A DNA stretch of 64,000 bases from Avena insularis (lineage: Eukaryota > Streptophyta > Magnoliopsida > Poales > Poaceae): NCBI GenBank assembly GCA_023614405.1, contig CM042697.1, forward strand, positions 467,896,744 through 467,960,743. The letters run 5' to 3'. Of the stretch, positions 10,049-21,126 are shown one piece after another. Under the pieces are notes generated by a model. It had not been told where the DNA came from. It searched no databases and saw only the letters and a program-made list of their open reading frames with translations. Each line of letters begins with the position of its first letter. The first letter of the stretch is position 1. A program made the translations under genes and the position numbers.

Positions 10049-12747
10049 ACTTTGGTTGCAAAAATCTTACTTATGCATAGCATACCAATTTTTAAGAAAG
10101 GACAACTTGGGTTTTACCCCAAACCATAACTTTATATGGTGTCATTTCAACGGATCATGATTTAGCTCTTTTCAGTGAAAAAGCGGTAGTCTCTAAAGCT
10201 TTTAATCTTTAAAATGAAATGGCAGTTTTATAACTCACACACCTTTTATATTACCATGTCAAACAAGGTTTTATCACATATCTCGAATACTCCATACTCA
10301 TATGGTGTTTTGGTAAACGCAAATCCATGGAGCGATTCCTCAAATCTTAGGTGTTATGATAAACTTGTAACTCAAATATATTCCTTTATGATCCTATCAT
10401 AAATTATTTATTTTCTTGTTACATTGTAAAACAATTGTCTTTCGACATTTTTAGCACTGGTTTTATGGATGTGATTTATCCAATGAGATTTGTAAATCAT
10501 CCATCTTTTATGGATTACACCAATTATTTGAACAACCCTTTTGTTCTCATAAAACCTGATAAAACAAATCTTGAAGGCAAGCTTTGATATTAACGAGCAA
10601 CACAACAACCCTTTATTTGTTCTCGATGAACTTCATCACATATTCTTTTTCTAGTTACTTAGGCCATTGTAGTTCATGAATTGTGTTGTTTCGTATGACG
10701 ATTCACACCAACAAATTCAGTATCCAATACTCAAGAACTACATTGTTTAACACGCAAATAATACAACCATAACACATATATCCTTTATATACCTAAGCTG
10801 AACAATTCTAGCCTTTTCTTTTCTGCCATATATTTTTGAGATTCTCTTTCAATATTTCCTTTTTGGAAGAATATATCAACATCAATAGTGGAGCCATACA
10901 CATGACACATAGTCCAAAGCGTGTATAGTTAAATACCAATGTCTTTGGACTTGCACTTTGAAGTAGATCACCATCATCAAATGCTTGGTGTTCTTTAAAA
11001 TTCCATTCTTTAGTAATCTTTTAGTATAGTAAACATTTTAGCTACATCAAATATTCATGATTAAGCTACTTTAGCTTATAACTATGAATTGCGAGTATAA
11101 TGTTTCTCTCCAAAACCTTTTGGAGGATTAGGACGACCAGTGTCTCCAACCTTCTGCAAATTCCCATCAAACATGAGAAGATAAATTTTTCCATATTATA
11201 CTCTATCATGTTGTAACCAAAACATCGTTTTAGATATCGCAATATCTTCCACACATGATGGATTCTGAAACAATTCTTTCAGCTCCCCGATAACCTTGAT
11301 ATTAAAATGATCTTTTGAATATCAAGAATCATGGAGATAAACATGATACTTATATACTAACATTGGAATTGTTACTCTTGATTTAAGACCAATTATTAAA
11401 CTTCACAGAGTAACCAGAACTTACTGAAAGTTTGCAATAGGACTTTTAAACTTCAAATTAACACTTCAAAACAATACGATACTAGTTTGTAAAGTAACTA
11501 ACCAGAATTTCTATATTTCTATTATCTTAACTAAGCGCAAGGTGGTAAATGGATGCCAATGAATACAACAATTATGCAAATTCACTTTGATTTAATTTAT
11601 GATAAATAGTGTTCAACTTTTAATCATATTGTTGTTGAACTCCCACTCAAAACAATATCCCTCACATTGTTTTAGTGATCACATGAACCAAATCCACTAC
11701 ACCAAGTCCGATCATCATGTGACATGATGTAGTTTCAAAGGCGAACAATCATCATGTTCATCATATCATCTATATGACTCATGCTTTACCTTTCGGTATT
11801 CCGTGTTCCGGTACCATGTATGTACATGCTAGGCTCGTCAAGATTTAATCTTAGCTTCCGCATGACCAAATGTGGCTTACTCCCATTGTATACACTCACA
11901 GAATCTAACACACCCGATCATCACGTGGTGCTTCGAAACAACGAGTCTTGGCAATGGTGCCTACTAAGGATGAACACTTTATAACTTGACATTTTGTAAG
12001 AGGGATCATCTTATAATTCTACCGTCGCGATCTAAGTAATACAAGATGCATAAAAGGATTAACATCACATGCAATTAATAATATGTGATATGATATGGCC
12101 TTTCTTCTTATGCTTTCGATCTCTATCTTCAAGCACGAACATGATCTCCACTATCATCGGCATGGCGTCAAGGTCAATGGCACCGCTCCATGGTTGTCGT
12201 CCACCAACATCAACTATTATAACTACTTTGAATAATAGACACGCAGGTCTTAACGAAATTAAAAAACAACCATCATGCTCCTACAGGTTGCCGACTTACA
12301 ATAAGGATCATTGCATACATCATATATAATCACAATCATGGCCATATCACATCATAGCACACCCCTGCAAAACAAAGTTAGACGCCTCTAATTTTATTTG
12401 CATATTTTACGTGGTTTGGGGCTTTAAATAAGTACCGTTCTAACTTACGAATAAGAACCACAACGTTGATGCTTGAACTATCAAGTGCCCATTGTAAATT
12501 GAATATTTACTATGATGGGAGAGACAGACACCCGCAAAGCCACTTATGCAATACAAGTTGCATGTTGAGCGTGGAGCAAGTCTCATGAAAGATGTCATGT
12601 AAGGTTAGCCCGGTCCGCTTCATCCTACCATCCCGCAAGATGCAAAGTACACAAGAAGCAATTGATAATAAAAGCACCACCGCCCACAATGACCATTGTG
12701 TTCTACTTGTGCAACAGATCTACATATAGACACGACTCTGATACCAC
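10049..12747 (-). mobile_element. Copia interior (leader and gag-region remnant), non-coding
   Basis: About 2.7 kb of AT-rich sequence aligning by eye, inverted, to about 52405-55470 of the sister copy. The longest open stretches are under 90 codons and several are shared by both copies, for example a frame containing FYENKRVVQIIGVIHK (10408-10608) and its counterpart at 54573-54776. Shared small frames on either strand show common descent of a degenerate interior, not coding. No gag core or integrase motif is recognisable. Confidence 0.6.
12736..12747 (-). other. Copia primer-binding site (initiator-Met tRNA)
   Basis: The minus strand reads GTGGTATCAGAG immediately after the LTR end; TGGTATCAGAG is the standard initiator-methionine tRNA complement in plant Copia elements. 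Confidence 0.85.
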
Positions 12748-14627
12748 TGTAGGGGCTCGTAGCATGGAAAACAAAAAATTTCTAATGCATGAACACACAT
12801 AAGCCAAGATCTATCTATTAGATTGTAGCAACGAGTCGATAGAGTACTAATCCTCGAAGATCCAAAGCGGTTAACGAGAGCAGATTCTCGTGGGTGATGT
12901 AGTCGTTCACTTCCCGATCTCAAGATCGTGTAGATGATCCTTCTGGCACCATGTTCTGGCAGCGCTCACGCAGTTGGTCACACATTCGGTACTTGATGAA
13001 GACCATCCCCTCCCTTGTTCCAGCAGGGAGCAGAGGTTGTAGTTCTCTCCTCGTGATTCCGGCAGCACGACAGCATGGTGTCGAAGTTAGAGGGGAAATC
13101 TCGCAGGGCTTCGCCTTAAGCCAGAGCGGGTTATGGTGGAGTAGTAGGGTTCCCCAGCGTCTAGGGTTTAGAAGGCCGAGGTTTAGAGGTAGCTAGCAAC
13201 TAGAGTTTAGCTAGTCGGTAGCGGTTTAGAGGAGATCTAGATTGGCCGCAACTAGAGAGGGGGGCGGCGGCCAACCTAGGGTTTCTTGGGCGCCTAGGGC
13301 AAGGGGGATACCTTGGGGTGCGCCTCCACCCCTCCTTATATAGGTGGGGGGTATCCAAGGGTGTTCCCAGCCCAGGTGGAAACCCTCCCTAACTCAGAAA
13401 CCCTCCCTAACTCGGAAACCATGTTGGGATTGGACTTTTTCAAACTGCCTTTTTTGACTTTCAAATTAGAGTTTGATTTCTCTCTTCCAAGTGTCCAGCC
13501 AAGTGACCTAGGACATGATGCAACCATTCCACTTTGTCATGACACATCCATGTACCCTTCCCCTTCCGGTTCGGTGGACCTTCTATACCCTTCTAGAACA
13601 TTCCGGTGAAAACATCAAAACCATTCCTGAACTACGGAATTGGACTTTCCTTATATGAATCTTATTCTTCGGACCATTTCGGATCTCCTCGTTATATCCC
13701 GGATCCCATACGAGACTCCGAACTACATTTGGTATCTTTACTCACTTTCCATATCAACTAAACAACATCGAATCCTTAAGTGTGTCTCCCTACGGTTCGT
13801 GAATTATGCAGACATGATCGAGACTCTTCTCCAATCAATAACCTATAGAGGAATCTGGAAATTCATATGGCTCCCACATATTTATATGATTACTTCGTGA
13901 TCAAATGAACCATTCACATATGATACCAATTTCCCTTTGTCTCGCGATACTTTACTTATTCGAGGTTTGATCGTCGATATATCTACATACCTAGTTCAAC
14001 CTCGTTATCGATATGTACTCTTTACTCATTCCTGTGATATGTGATCCCTTGTGAGCCAGTCACATGCTTGCAAGCTAATTGGATGACATTCCACCGAGAG
14101 GGCCCAGAGTATATCTATCCATCACATGGATGGAAAAATCCCACTCTTCATCCATGTGCCTCAAAATATACTTTCCGAACACTCAATTCCACCTTTATAA
14201 CCACACAATTATGAAGTGGTGTTTGATATCATCAAAGCATCCATCCGGTGATGGTGATTAACATGATCTCATGGTCGAAGGATTTAGGTTACTATGTATT
14301 TGAAAGCTTATAGCAAGTGAACTATTTAAATGACTTGATCTTATGCTACGCTTAACTATAAGAGTACGTCCATCACATCATTCTTCTAATAATATGATCT
14401 TGTAGTTAATAACATATCAATGTTCATGATCAGGAAACCATGATCATATATTAACCAACAATCTAGTTTAACAAGATGCTTTACTATTACTCTTTTATGT
14501 TTAAAAATCACACAAGTATTAATGTTTCCTGTTAATACAATGATAGCATGTAATGTAAACATTTATCATAAAGATGAAGATATGATAATAACCACTTTAT
14601 TATTGCCTCTTGTGCATATCTCCAACA
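12748..14627 (-). repeat. 5' LTR of the minus-strand Copia (1880 bp)
   Basis: It starts TGTTGGAGATATGCAC (minus strand, from 14627) and ends GAGCCCCTACA at 12748. A TATATAAGGAGG box lies near 13335. It is clearly homologous to, but more diverged than, the two LTRs of the 50495-59150 copy, so this insertion is older. It keeps the segment deleted from the 3' LTR of that copy. Confidence 0.85.
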
Positions 14628-14862
14628 TCTGGGGCTACATATCGGTGCTAGTACTTATCTCAACTACAGATCGATGCTAGTACTGATGCTAACTAGGGCA
14701 TTCATTGAAATACGAGATCTAACACAAGAGGATTAGCTACTGTAGAAATACCTAGCATCCAACGATTGAAAATACGAATAGCCGAGCCCTAATATCACAC
14801 GATCTAGCATCCAACGATGGGAATGGGGGAAGAACAAAGGAAGGGGAGAAAACCCTAGTTAC

Positions 14863-15144
14863 CTCTGACCATGGGTCGGCTAAGATGGTGTCGAAGGGGT
14901 TCTCTGGCCTAATGTAATCGTTGTCCCCGTAGGGGTCCCAGCCGTGCGGGATCTGCTAGAGAACGGCGGGGGCCTGTACGGTGACGGGGGCCTCCTCACC
15001 GGCGGCTACGACGGAAGCAGGGACGAGGGTCTAGATGGGGATGGCAGCTGCCTTCAATGCCTCGACGGGGGCCTGTACGGGGACGGGGGCCTCCTCGTCA
15101 GCCGCCTTGGAGGCGACGATGGCCACCGCGCCATTCTTCTCCAT
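14863..15144 (-). pseudogene. Exon of an unrecognised transposon-borne gene, two in-frame TAG codons
   Basis: From ATG 15142-15144 the minus strand encodes MEKNGAVAIVASKAADEEAP, a repeated EEAPV.VQAP unit, then PHGWDPYGDNDYIRPENPF up to a GTAACT splice donor at 14862. Exactly 94 codons, ending in phase 0. Two TAG codons (15031-15033 and 14956-14958) interrupt the frame; both could arise from CAG by one C-to-T change. Upstream are a CT-rich (CTCA repeat) leader and a TTTATAGAG box near 15250, as in a plant core promoter. I do not recognise the family. The frame integrity apart from the two stops suggests a once-functional gene. Confidence 0.5.
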
Positions 15145-16429
15145 TGCCGGCGTGGTTGGGGTTTTCTTAGGGGTTTGCAGAAGGTGATGGGACAGTGGAG
15201 ATGGTTTCGTGAGTGAGTGAGTGAGTGATGAGTGAGAGTGAGGAGGCCTCTATAAAGGTGAAGGAAGGAGATGTTTCTTTGCACCCACTGCGTAACCAGA
15301 ATCTTATGCATCACTGCACGGCCACACGTGTCCGCTACCGCCCCTTGTGTCACGTTTTCCCCCTCGTGTCTAACCTTGGCCACTTAGGTGTGCTCAGTTA
15401 TACCCTCGAGTGTAGCACTGGCAGTTTGGTTGTACTCAGTTTTGCCCTCCAGTACTAACACTGACGTGTGCAATATACTCACTTTTACCCTCCGGTGGTT
15501 GGTAAACAGAGAGTCAACGAATGGGTTTTAGCTAGATAATTGAGTCATTTTATGCACAACAAATTCAAAAAGATCAAAACATAGTGGCATCTATCCAGGG
15601 AGTCTTATTATGTGACATGCCACCATAAGAAATGTATATAAATCAAATTTTAACCTAAATCACCACTTCTCAAATCACCTACTATCTATGAAGGTTCATG
15701 GATTTCTACTCAAGCCTCTCCCCAAACATCCCTCCCCAAAATATAATTTGTCTGAATGAGGCAATAATTGTCAAACTGATATATATTTGAATTGCAAATA
15801 GTTTGATGTATGACAATATGTATTTTATTGTATAAAAGAAGCATTTTCCATTTTTTAAATCTCTTTTTGTTTTCTATTTGAACCCCCTTGTCAGTTTTGC
15901 CCTTGGTTTTAAAGTTCTACTCGGTTTTTCCCTAGGTTTTTAAGTTCTACTCAGTTTTCCCCTCCCTCTTAGTGACAAACTCTCACACCTGTGCTCATCT
16001 TAGCTGCTACGCTTTGATTGGTCGAGACAGTTGTCATGCGGATCGTACCCACCAACCATTGATCGTCTGATTGATCCTCTGTGATCTAGCGGACAGGATA
16101 ACCCCTGTATCTATCGGGGGGCACCCTCTATCCATGCAAAATAATGAGTTTGCCACCGATGCTATAACTCCATAAACAAATAATTTTGAATATAATTTGA
16201 AGGGAAAGTGTTCAAAGATGTATAATTTTTGCATTATATTTCACTCCATGTCCTAAGTGCAATTTCAAAGAGTTCAAAGGTGTATAATTTTTGCCATATG
16301 CAAGTTTATCATTATATTCTATGAAAATAATAATCTCTTAAGATTTTCTTAGCACATCATTATCACGTATTAAGTGCGATTTCATAGTGTTCAAAGGTTT
16401 ATAATTTTCGTATAAGCAAGTTTAGGGTT

Positions 16430-16757
16430 TATAAACACTCTTTTACATTAAGATTTGTATGATTTTTTCACTTTGAAAGTGTTCAAGAGTTGTGTCAATT
16501 ATAAACACTCTTTTACATTAAGAGTTGTATGATTTTTTTTAATTTGAAAGTGTTCAAGAGTTGTGTCAATTATAAACACTCTTTTACATTAAGAGTTGTA
16601 TAATTTCTTTAAATTTGAAAGTGTTCAAGAGTTGTGTCAATTATAAACACTATTTTACATTAAGAGTTGTATAATTTTTTTAATTTAAAAGTGTTCAAGA
16701 GTTGTGTCAATATTAAACACTCTTGTACATTAAGAGTTGTATAATTTTTTTAATTTG
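16430..16757 (+). repeat. Tandem repeat, 70-71 bp unit, about 4.7 copies
   Basis: Units begin TATAAACACTCTTTTACATT at 16430, 16500, 16571, 16642 and 16712 (the last truncated). Each contains TTAAGAGTTGTAT, a T-rich stretch and GTGTTCAAGAGTTGTGTC. Degenerate relatives (GTTCAAAGGTGTATAATTTT) occur just upstream at 16205-16420, and a partial unit at 16819-16840. Confidence 0.9.
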
Positions 16758-17073
16758 TGAATCGCTAGCCGTGCGAGATTTGTGTCAATATAGTTTCAGA
16801 CCGCGCGACAATTTCATAATTATAAACACTCTTGCAAACCAACTGAATCGCCACTGCTCTAGGGGAATTTACAATATATTTTATCTATCTCTGAGAGTTA
16901 TGGAGGTTGCAACCACCGCTGGGAAGTAAAATCTAGAGAGATATTGTTCACAACCACGAATTACGCCAACACTGGATCAATCCTATTCGAAAAGCAAGGC
17001 AATTAGTTGAGCACCAACGATTCACGTTCAAATACTGTCAATAATCAACCCACAAAAGGGAAACAATGCTTAC

Positions 17074-17474
17074 CCAGATGGAATCCATGCGTTAGATCCC
17101 TGCATTCCACCCAATCTTCCCCGTGCTCGACGCGGATGTATGGTACACCAGCCGGCGTTGCATACTGTTTCGCGAGGGGTAGATCTAGCAGGGGCGAGAG
17201 CAGAGCCGGAGGTGGAGTGGGCTCCACAGCTAGGGGGAGGGGGCGACTCTGGGGCCGAGGACGACATAAGGTAGGAGGGCACGACGGCGGAGCAGCGAAC
17301 GGGCGGTGTGGGAGCTGTTCCAGGCTCGGGGGAAGCGAATGCTTTGGGTGAGCGAGAATGGCCGGTCCGACGTGTCTCCATGCGGCCCCACTCTTCACCA
17401 CGTATGCAAGACCCGTCCCAACGCGGTCCCACCCTCCACCACGTATGCAGGACCCGTCCCAACACGGCCCCACC
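17074..17474 (-). pseudogene. Exon-like GC-rich segment of an unrecognised gene
   Basis: The minus strand has a proline-rich frame ending RVEHGEDWVECRDLTHGFHL followed by a GTAAGC donor at 17073. The conserved-looking C-terminal part and the donor suggest a real exon, probably of the same transposon-like region. The start is unclear because the upstream end is made of a ~40-bp tandem repeat. The family is not recognised. Confidence 0.3.
17393..17472 (+). repeat. Two-copy ~40-bp tandem repeat
   Basis: Two adjacent near-identical copies of a CACCACGTATGCAGGACCCG unit followed by TCCCAAC-CGG-CCCAC (17393-17431 and 17432-17472). Confidence 0.8.
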
Positions 17475-17710
17475 GGTCAGACATGTAACGGTCGAGACCT
17501 CGTAACGTCACGCTCAACGCCCGCCCCGCCCCAAAGGGGTCCCACCAGTCAGCATGTAACGGTCAAGCCTTTGACCTGACGTCATCCCTCCGTCCGAGCG
17601 CCCGTGAGGGTTTTTTAACATGGCGAGGGGAAAAGTGAGAAAAAGTTAAACGGCTAGGAAAAAGTGAGTACAACTAACGAACCAAGGACACGAAAATAGA
17701 AATACCTTAT

Positions 17711-18955
17711 TTATTGTCCTCTAGGGCATATCTCCTTCGATGTGTCGGCACGACTGGCGCAGCGGCAACAGCTAGACAATCTAGCAGAATGTCTGGTAGC
17801 TTGTCGGACTGTCTGGCGACTTGTCAGGCGGCTTGTCCGGCGGGTCACCGGACTGTCCGACGACTTGTCCGGTGGGAGCGCCACATGAGAGCTTAATGAT
17901 GCTGGCGGTGGCGACGACATTCAGGATGCGAGAGGATGGTGGGCATACCGGATCGTGTGCGTGCAGGAAAGTCGTATATCTACAGATTCAGATTGTATAT
18001 CTCTATAATGGTAATACTCGGTTTGAATATGAGTTTTAATATACGTAGACATATTTATACGAGTTTAGGGGAGGAATAGTACCGGATCAAACCCATTGAA
18101 ATTAATATATCGTTTGTTTGCTTTGCTTACTTGTTATAATTTAAAAGGTGATAGTATAAGATATTTTGATAGACTAATATAGTCCATCAAAACGGGTTTA
18201 AGTTTAAAACTGGGGTAGTATTAAAGAATGCGAGATTACTGTATGATTGATGATGACTCCTCTTCATCGAGTCCTTGTGGTTCCTCTGGGTGCAACCCCA
18301 AAAGCACTGGTCTTCACGTGCTTGCAGCCGCTAGCACGTGGTTGCGTGTCCTGAACTGGATCGCACGGATCGCTCTCACCGATCGATGGAGACCAAGTTT
18401 CGGCAGGGCCAGTTAAGCAAAGTGTCAACTTCCTCTTAATTTAATTTAGCCATCCGGCAATCCGCCAACTTGCGATATTTTCTGGCCGACCTTGTTAATC
18501 AATCCCATGATCGGGTCGCGGGAACACCAGGGGCCATGCCCGTAACAGTGCATTAGAATATCCTGCGATCAGATACGCGGATGATAGGGAGAAAAAGAAA
18601 TGCCCATCAACCCATATATTCCTCATTTTTCGTCTCGGGTGACGGATACTTCGTCGACATATAGTCCCGGCGTGCATCGGTGCACGGTGGGTGTTATTTA
18701 TTTTGGAGCCGCCGAACACGTCACCGAGTATAATATACTACTAGTGTGTTATTTGTCTCATTTTTGTCATGGGAGTATATTCGCTGGCATTCAACTTGTG
18801 GGTCCTCATGTTGCTACGTACACATCTTGTAATACGTGACCCATATGATTCCATGAATTGCTGATTCGTGTTGAAAATTACAATGATTAGCCGTTAGCGT
18901 ATGGGCGTTCTCCTACAAGCGTGCCAAGGGTAATTCATGTGCTTTGCGTGGCATG
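17711..18955. other. No gene seen: low-copy DNA
   Basis: No credible coding region. 17750-17880 holds a run of short imperfect repeats built on CTTGTC(C/A)GGCG and CTGTCCG. The rest is unremarkable. Short ORFs lack composition or motif support. Confidence 0.6.
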
Positions 18956-19020
18956 GCGACGTACCACGTAGAGCAATATTCCTACAAAGGCCTAGTAGCA
19001 CGATAGGACAGATGAAGCGT
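18956..19020 (+). repeat. Local duplication, copy A
   Basis: The segment with GACGTACCA, CTACAAAGGCCTAG and GGACAGATGAAGC recurs at 19492-19562 with about 80% identity, and its start recurs again at 19573-19591 (TACCAGGAAGAGCGGTA). Confidence 0.7.
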
Positions 19021-19031
19021 AACTCTGTCTA

Positions 19032-19123
19032 CTTTCTCTGATCCATATTACTTCAGTAAAATAGATGTATCTAGCACTAAAACATGTTTCATTTTAGTGA
19101 CAAGTAATATGAATCAGAGGGAG
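19032..19123. mobile_element. Stowaway MITE (92 bp)
   Basis: Inverted ends CTTTCTCTGATCCATATTAC and GTAATATGAATCAGAGGGAG are flanked by TA on both sides (19030-19031, 19124-19125). Size, TIR and TA target site fit Stowaway (Tc1/mariner). Confidence 0.85.
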
Positions 19124-19251
19124 TATCTTCTTCACGCAGATTTAACGCGGGAAAAAGTGTTCCAATAAGTCATCTCGGTCGGTACGTATGTGCCGTACAT
19201 AAGCACCGGACTTAATCAGAGCAATTAATCTTAGACGTTCCGCACGTACCA

Positions 19252-19365
19252 AAAATGATCACTTATCACACAAAATTCTTGTGGTGGGTCTCTTTTGCAG
19301 TGACGTTTTACGGTTCGTTGCTATCTCTTCTGAATCGTCTCAAGGAAGATAAGTTACTGCCCATT
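19252..19365 (+). repeat. Segment duplicated at 22970-24350, copy A
   Basis: Sequence from AAAATGATCACTTATCA through TGAATCGTCTCAAGGAAG to CCCATTATTTTG recurs at 22970-23011 continued by 24257-24345, the second copy being split by a retroposon. About 85% identity by eye. Confidence 0.75.
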
Positions 19366-19491
19366 ATTTTGCTTTGTGGTTAGGAGGACGAGTTGATTGG
19401 CTTTGTCCTGACGGTCTAGTTAACTAGAGAAAGAAATCGCTACTGTGGCAGAATTCGTCTGGGCAGACCTGACAAGTGACAAGTGTGATGG

Positions 19492-19562
19492 AGACGTACC
19501 AGGAAGAGCGGTACTCCTACGAAGGCCTAGCCAAGTGATCCGTGCGATTTGACAGATGAAGC
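19492..19562 (+). repeat. Local duplication, copy B
   Basis: Second copy of the 18956-19020 segment (GACGTACCAGGAAGAGCGG and CTACGAAGGCCTAG to GACAGATGAAGC). Confidence 0.7.
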
Positions 19563-20319
19563 ATACGCACATCTACCAGGAAGAGCGGTACCTCCTGCAT
19601 TTTTCCATCGCCAAATCTGCCCCCACGTCGAAACAATTATCAAATATACCCTGGCGGGAGGTTAAAAGGGCGCCACGTGGCACTTCCCGTCAGGAACTAT
19701 GGCGGATCAAATATCCCACCTTGGGGTATGGCGAAAAGGACATGCCGTCCTCGAGATTGGCGGAACAAGGGCTGGCCATGTCAGCGACTGGCGGGAGGCA
19801 GCGTCCCGCTGGCGGGAAATTGGCCCCGGCAACCCGCCATTTCCATCGGCGGGAAGATTGCATACAGTCGCGCCTTAACAGCTCCAGACTCGGCTTTTTC
19901 TATGCGAAGTGGGGACATTGATGCGACGCTGGCAGGCCATCTTTTCTTGTGCTTGAGCGCACGAACCAGCTAGTATAAAATAAGTCGCGTACGGACGGTA
20001 CTTAACCCCATGTGCAATCACAACTGCCATACCAAATAAACAGCCCCAATACCACACTAGTATTAGCTAATTACGTATACCTGTAAAAACACGACCTTTA
20101 TAACGTGTTTACGGTCTACGCGCAATGCACTCCTCGTCGCTGTCGTAGGCATAGTCCGCCGCGCCTACGACGGTCGCTGTCGTGGGCGTAGTCCGCTGCA
20201 CCCGCAAGAAAAATGACACAGAATAAAAACATAAAAGTAAATGGAAATAGGAATGTAATTTACAAAAGGCATTATATTCAACTAAAAAATAAAAAACATC
20301 AGATAAACTTAACACCCTA

Positions 20320-20475
20320 CTAGGCGGTGGCGGCTGAGGAGCCGCTGTTGACGGCATCTCTCCGTCTTGCACACTTCGACGACTTCAGCGATCGTTGCTC
20401 CGACATTTGTTCCATCTTTGGCTTGGCTAGCTTCTTGACGGCCCGGCCAGTGGTGGTTGTGGCGGCAGTACCCAT
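20320..20475 (-). CDS. Small basic ORF inside the TIR element (51 aa), function unknown
   Basis: ATG at 20473-20475; lysine/arginine-rich product including GRAVKKLAKPKMEQMSEQ, ending at TAG 20320-20322. A separate minus-strand frame downstream ends ADYAYDSDEECIARRP near 20110. The mix resembles basic, alanine-rich tails of plant NAM-associated or Myb-like transposon proteins, but the match is too weak to assign. It could be an exon remnant. Confidence 0.2.
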   Translation of the reverse strand: MGTAATTTTGRAVKKLAKPKMEQMSEQRSLKSSKCARRRDAVNSGSSAATA

Positions 20476-20797
20476 CGTTAGCTAGGTCTTCTGTAGCCGT
20501 CAACGAAATTTTGGCACATGTTTAGATAGGAGAGGACGCGCGCTATCCGAACATATGCATTCGCGGCTCAAATTTGCCGGGGGAATGCATTGGTCCATTT
20601 GGGTCACGCCCCTAGTCCGTGGTTCCGATGTTCTCCTGTTCGCGCGGACAAGATCTGACCAGCTCAGACCATTTGGATCGTCGTTGAAGATGTCCTTTGT
20701 TACATAAATACAAGTACCATATATTTATTCATAGTTTACGCATATGCATGTTATTTATATTTATTGACGATGCTATCTTTAGAAAGGGAATTCGAAA

Positions 20798-20870
20798 TTT
20801 CTCTCCGGGAAACATCGAGTACAATGGGAATTCAAATTTTCTCTCCGGGAAACATCCAATTTGAATTTGC
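20798..20870 (+). repeat. Imperfect 37-bp direct repeat
   Basis: GGGAATTC(G/A)AAATTT-CTCTCCGGGAAACATC occurs twice in tandem. Confidence 0.75.
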
Positions 20871-20898
20871 CAAAAATTTTGGTACAAAACACTATTTA

Positions 20899-21025
20899 CT
20901 CCAATCCAAATTAATGACTTCAGATTTATCAAGATTAAATCTTGATTCGCATATCTAGCATTAAAATATGACTAGATACAATCAAATTTAGACAAATATG
21001 AGTCTATTCATTTGGATCGAAAGAG
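20899..21025. mobile_element. Stowaway MITE (127 bp), degenerate
   Basis: Ends CTCCAATCCAAATTAATGAC and ...TTGGATCGAAAGAG, flanked by TA at 20897-20898 and 21026-21027. The core contains a typical CTAGATACA/AAATTTAGACAAATATGAG arm. Confidence 0.7.
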
Positions 21026-21052
21026 TAGTTTTAATGTATTGTAAAATTATTT

Positions 21053-21126
21053 CCAGTACAATCAGGCGCCCTCCTAGCTCAGATATTTTCAGTACAACCA
21101 GGCGTCCTCCTAGTTTACTCAGATAT
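21053..21126 (+). repeat. 36-38-bp direct repeat
   Basis: AGTACAA(T/C)CAGGCG(C/T)CCTCCTAG followed by CTCAGATATTTTC occurs twice, the second copy with a small insertion. Confidence 0.8.

Larger units (their letters stand above)
3049..14627 (-). mobile_element. Decayed Copia element (BARE/Angela-like LTR), split by nested insertions
   Basis: A minus-strand Copia element whose 5' LTR (12748-14627) and initiator-Met tRNA primer site are intact. Its interior continues leftward through 10049-12747, 7226-7286, 5085-5670 and 3049-3554, interrupted by a Gypsy fragment, two solo LTRs and the Gypsy element at the left edge. Each piece matches, in order and inverted, the interior of the plus-strand copy at 50495-59150, which shows the pieces were once contiguous. 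No long ORF survives. The 3' LTR lies beyond the window. The family name is a guess from the LTR start TGTTGGAGATATGC. Confidence 0.8.
15225..17710. mobile_element. Unclassified transposon-like region with repeated CTCAGTTTTGCCCT-type motifs
   Basis: Short copies of a motif close to TACTCAGTTTTGCCCTCC occur at about 15391, 15432, 15476, 15890, 15917 and 15947, and inverted copies (GGGGAAAAGTGAG, GGAAAAAGTGAGTAC) at about 17627 and 17658. Between them lie AT-rich DNA, a 70-bp tandem array and a GC-rich exon-like stretch. Clustered short motifs near both ends, opposite in orientation, are typical of subterminal regions of DNA transposons, but I could not find TIRs or a target duplication. Confidence 0.35.

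Noticed and set aside
12069..12329. 86-codon ORF with a counterpart in the other Copia copy (minus 52887-53081)
   Set aside because: Conserved only because the two Copia interiors are homologous; it is antisense to the element and has no known domain.
16430..16757. Evenly spaced repeats as a possible CRISPR-like array
   Set aside because: Units are contiguous 70-bp tandem copies without variable spacers, in a plant nuclear context.
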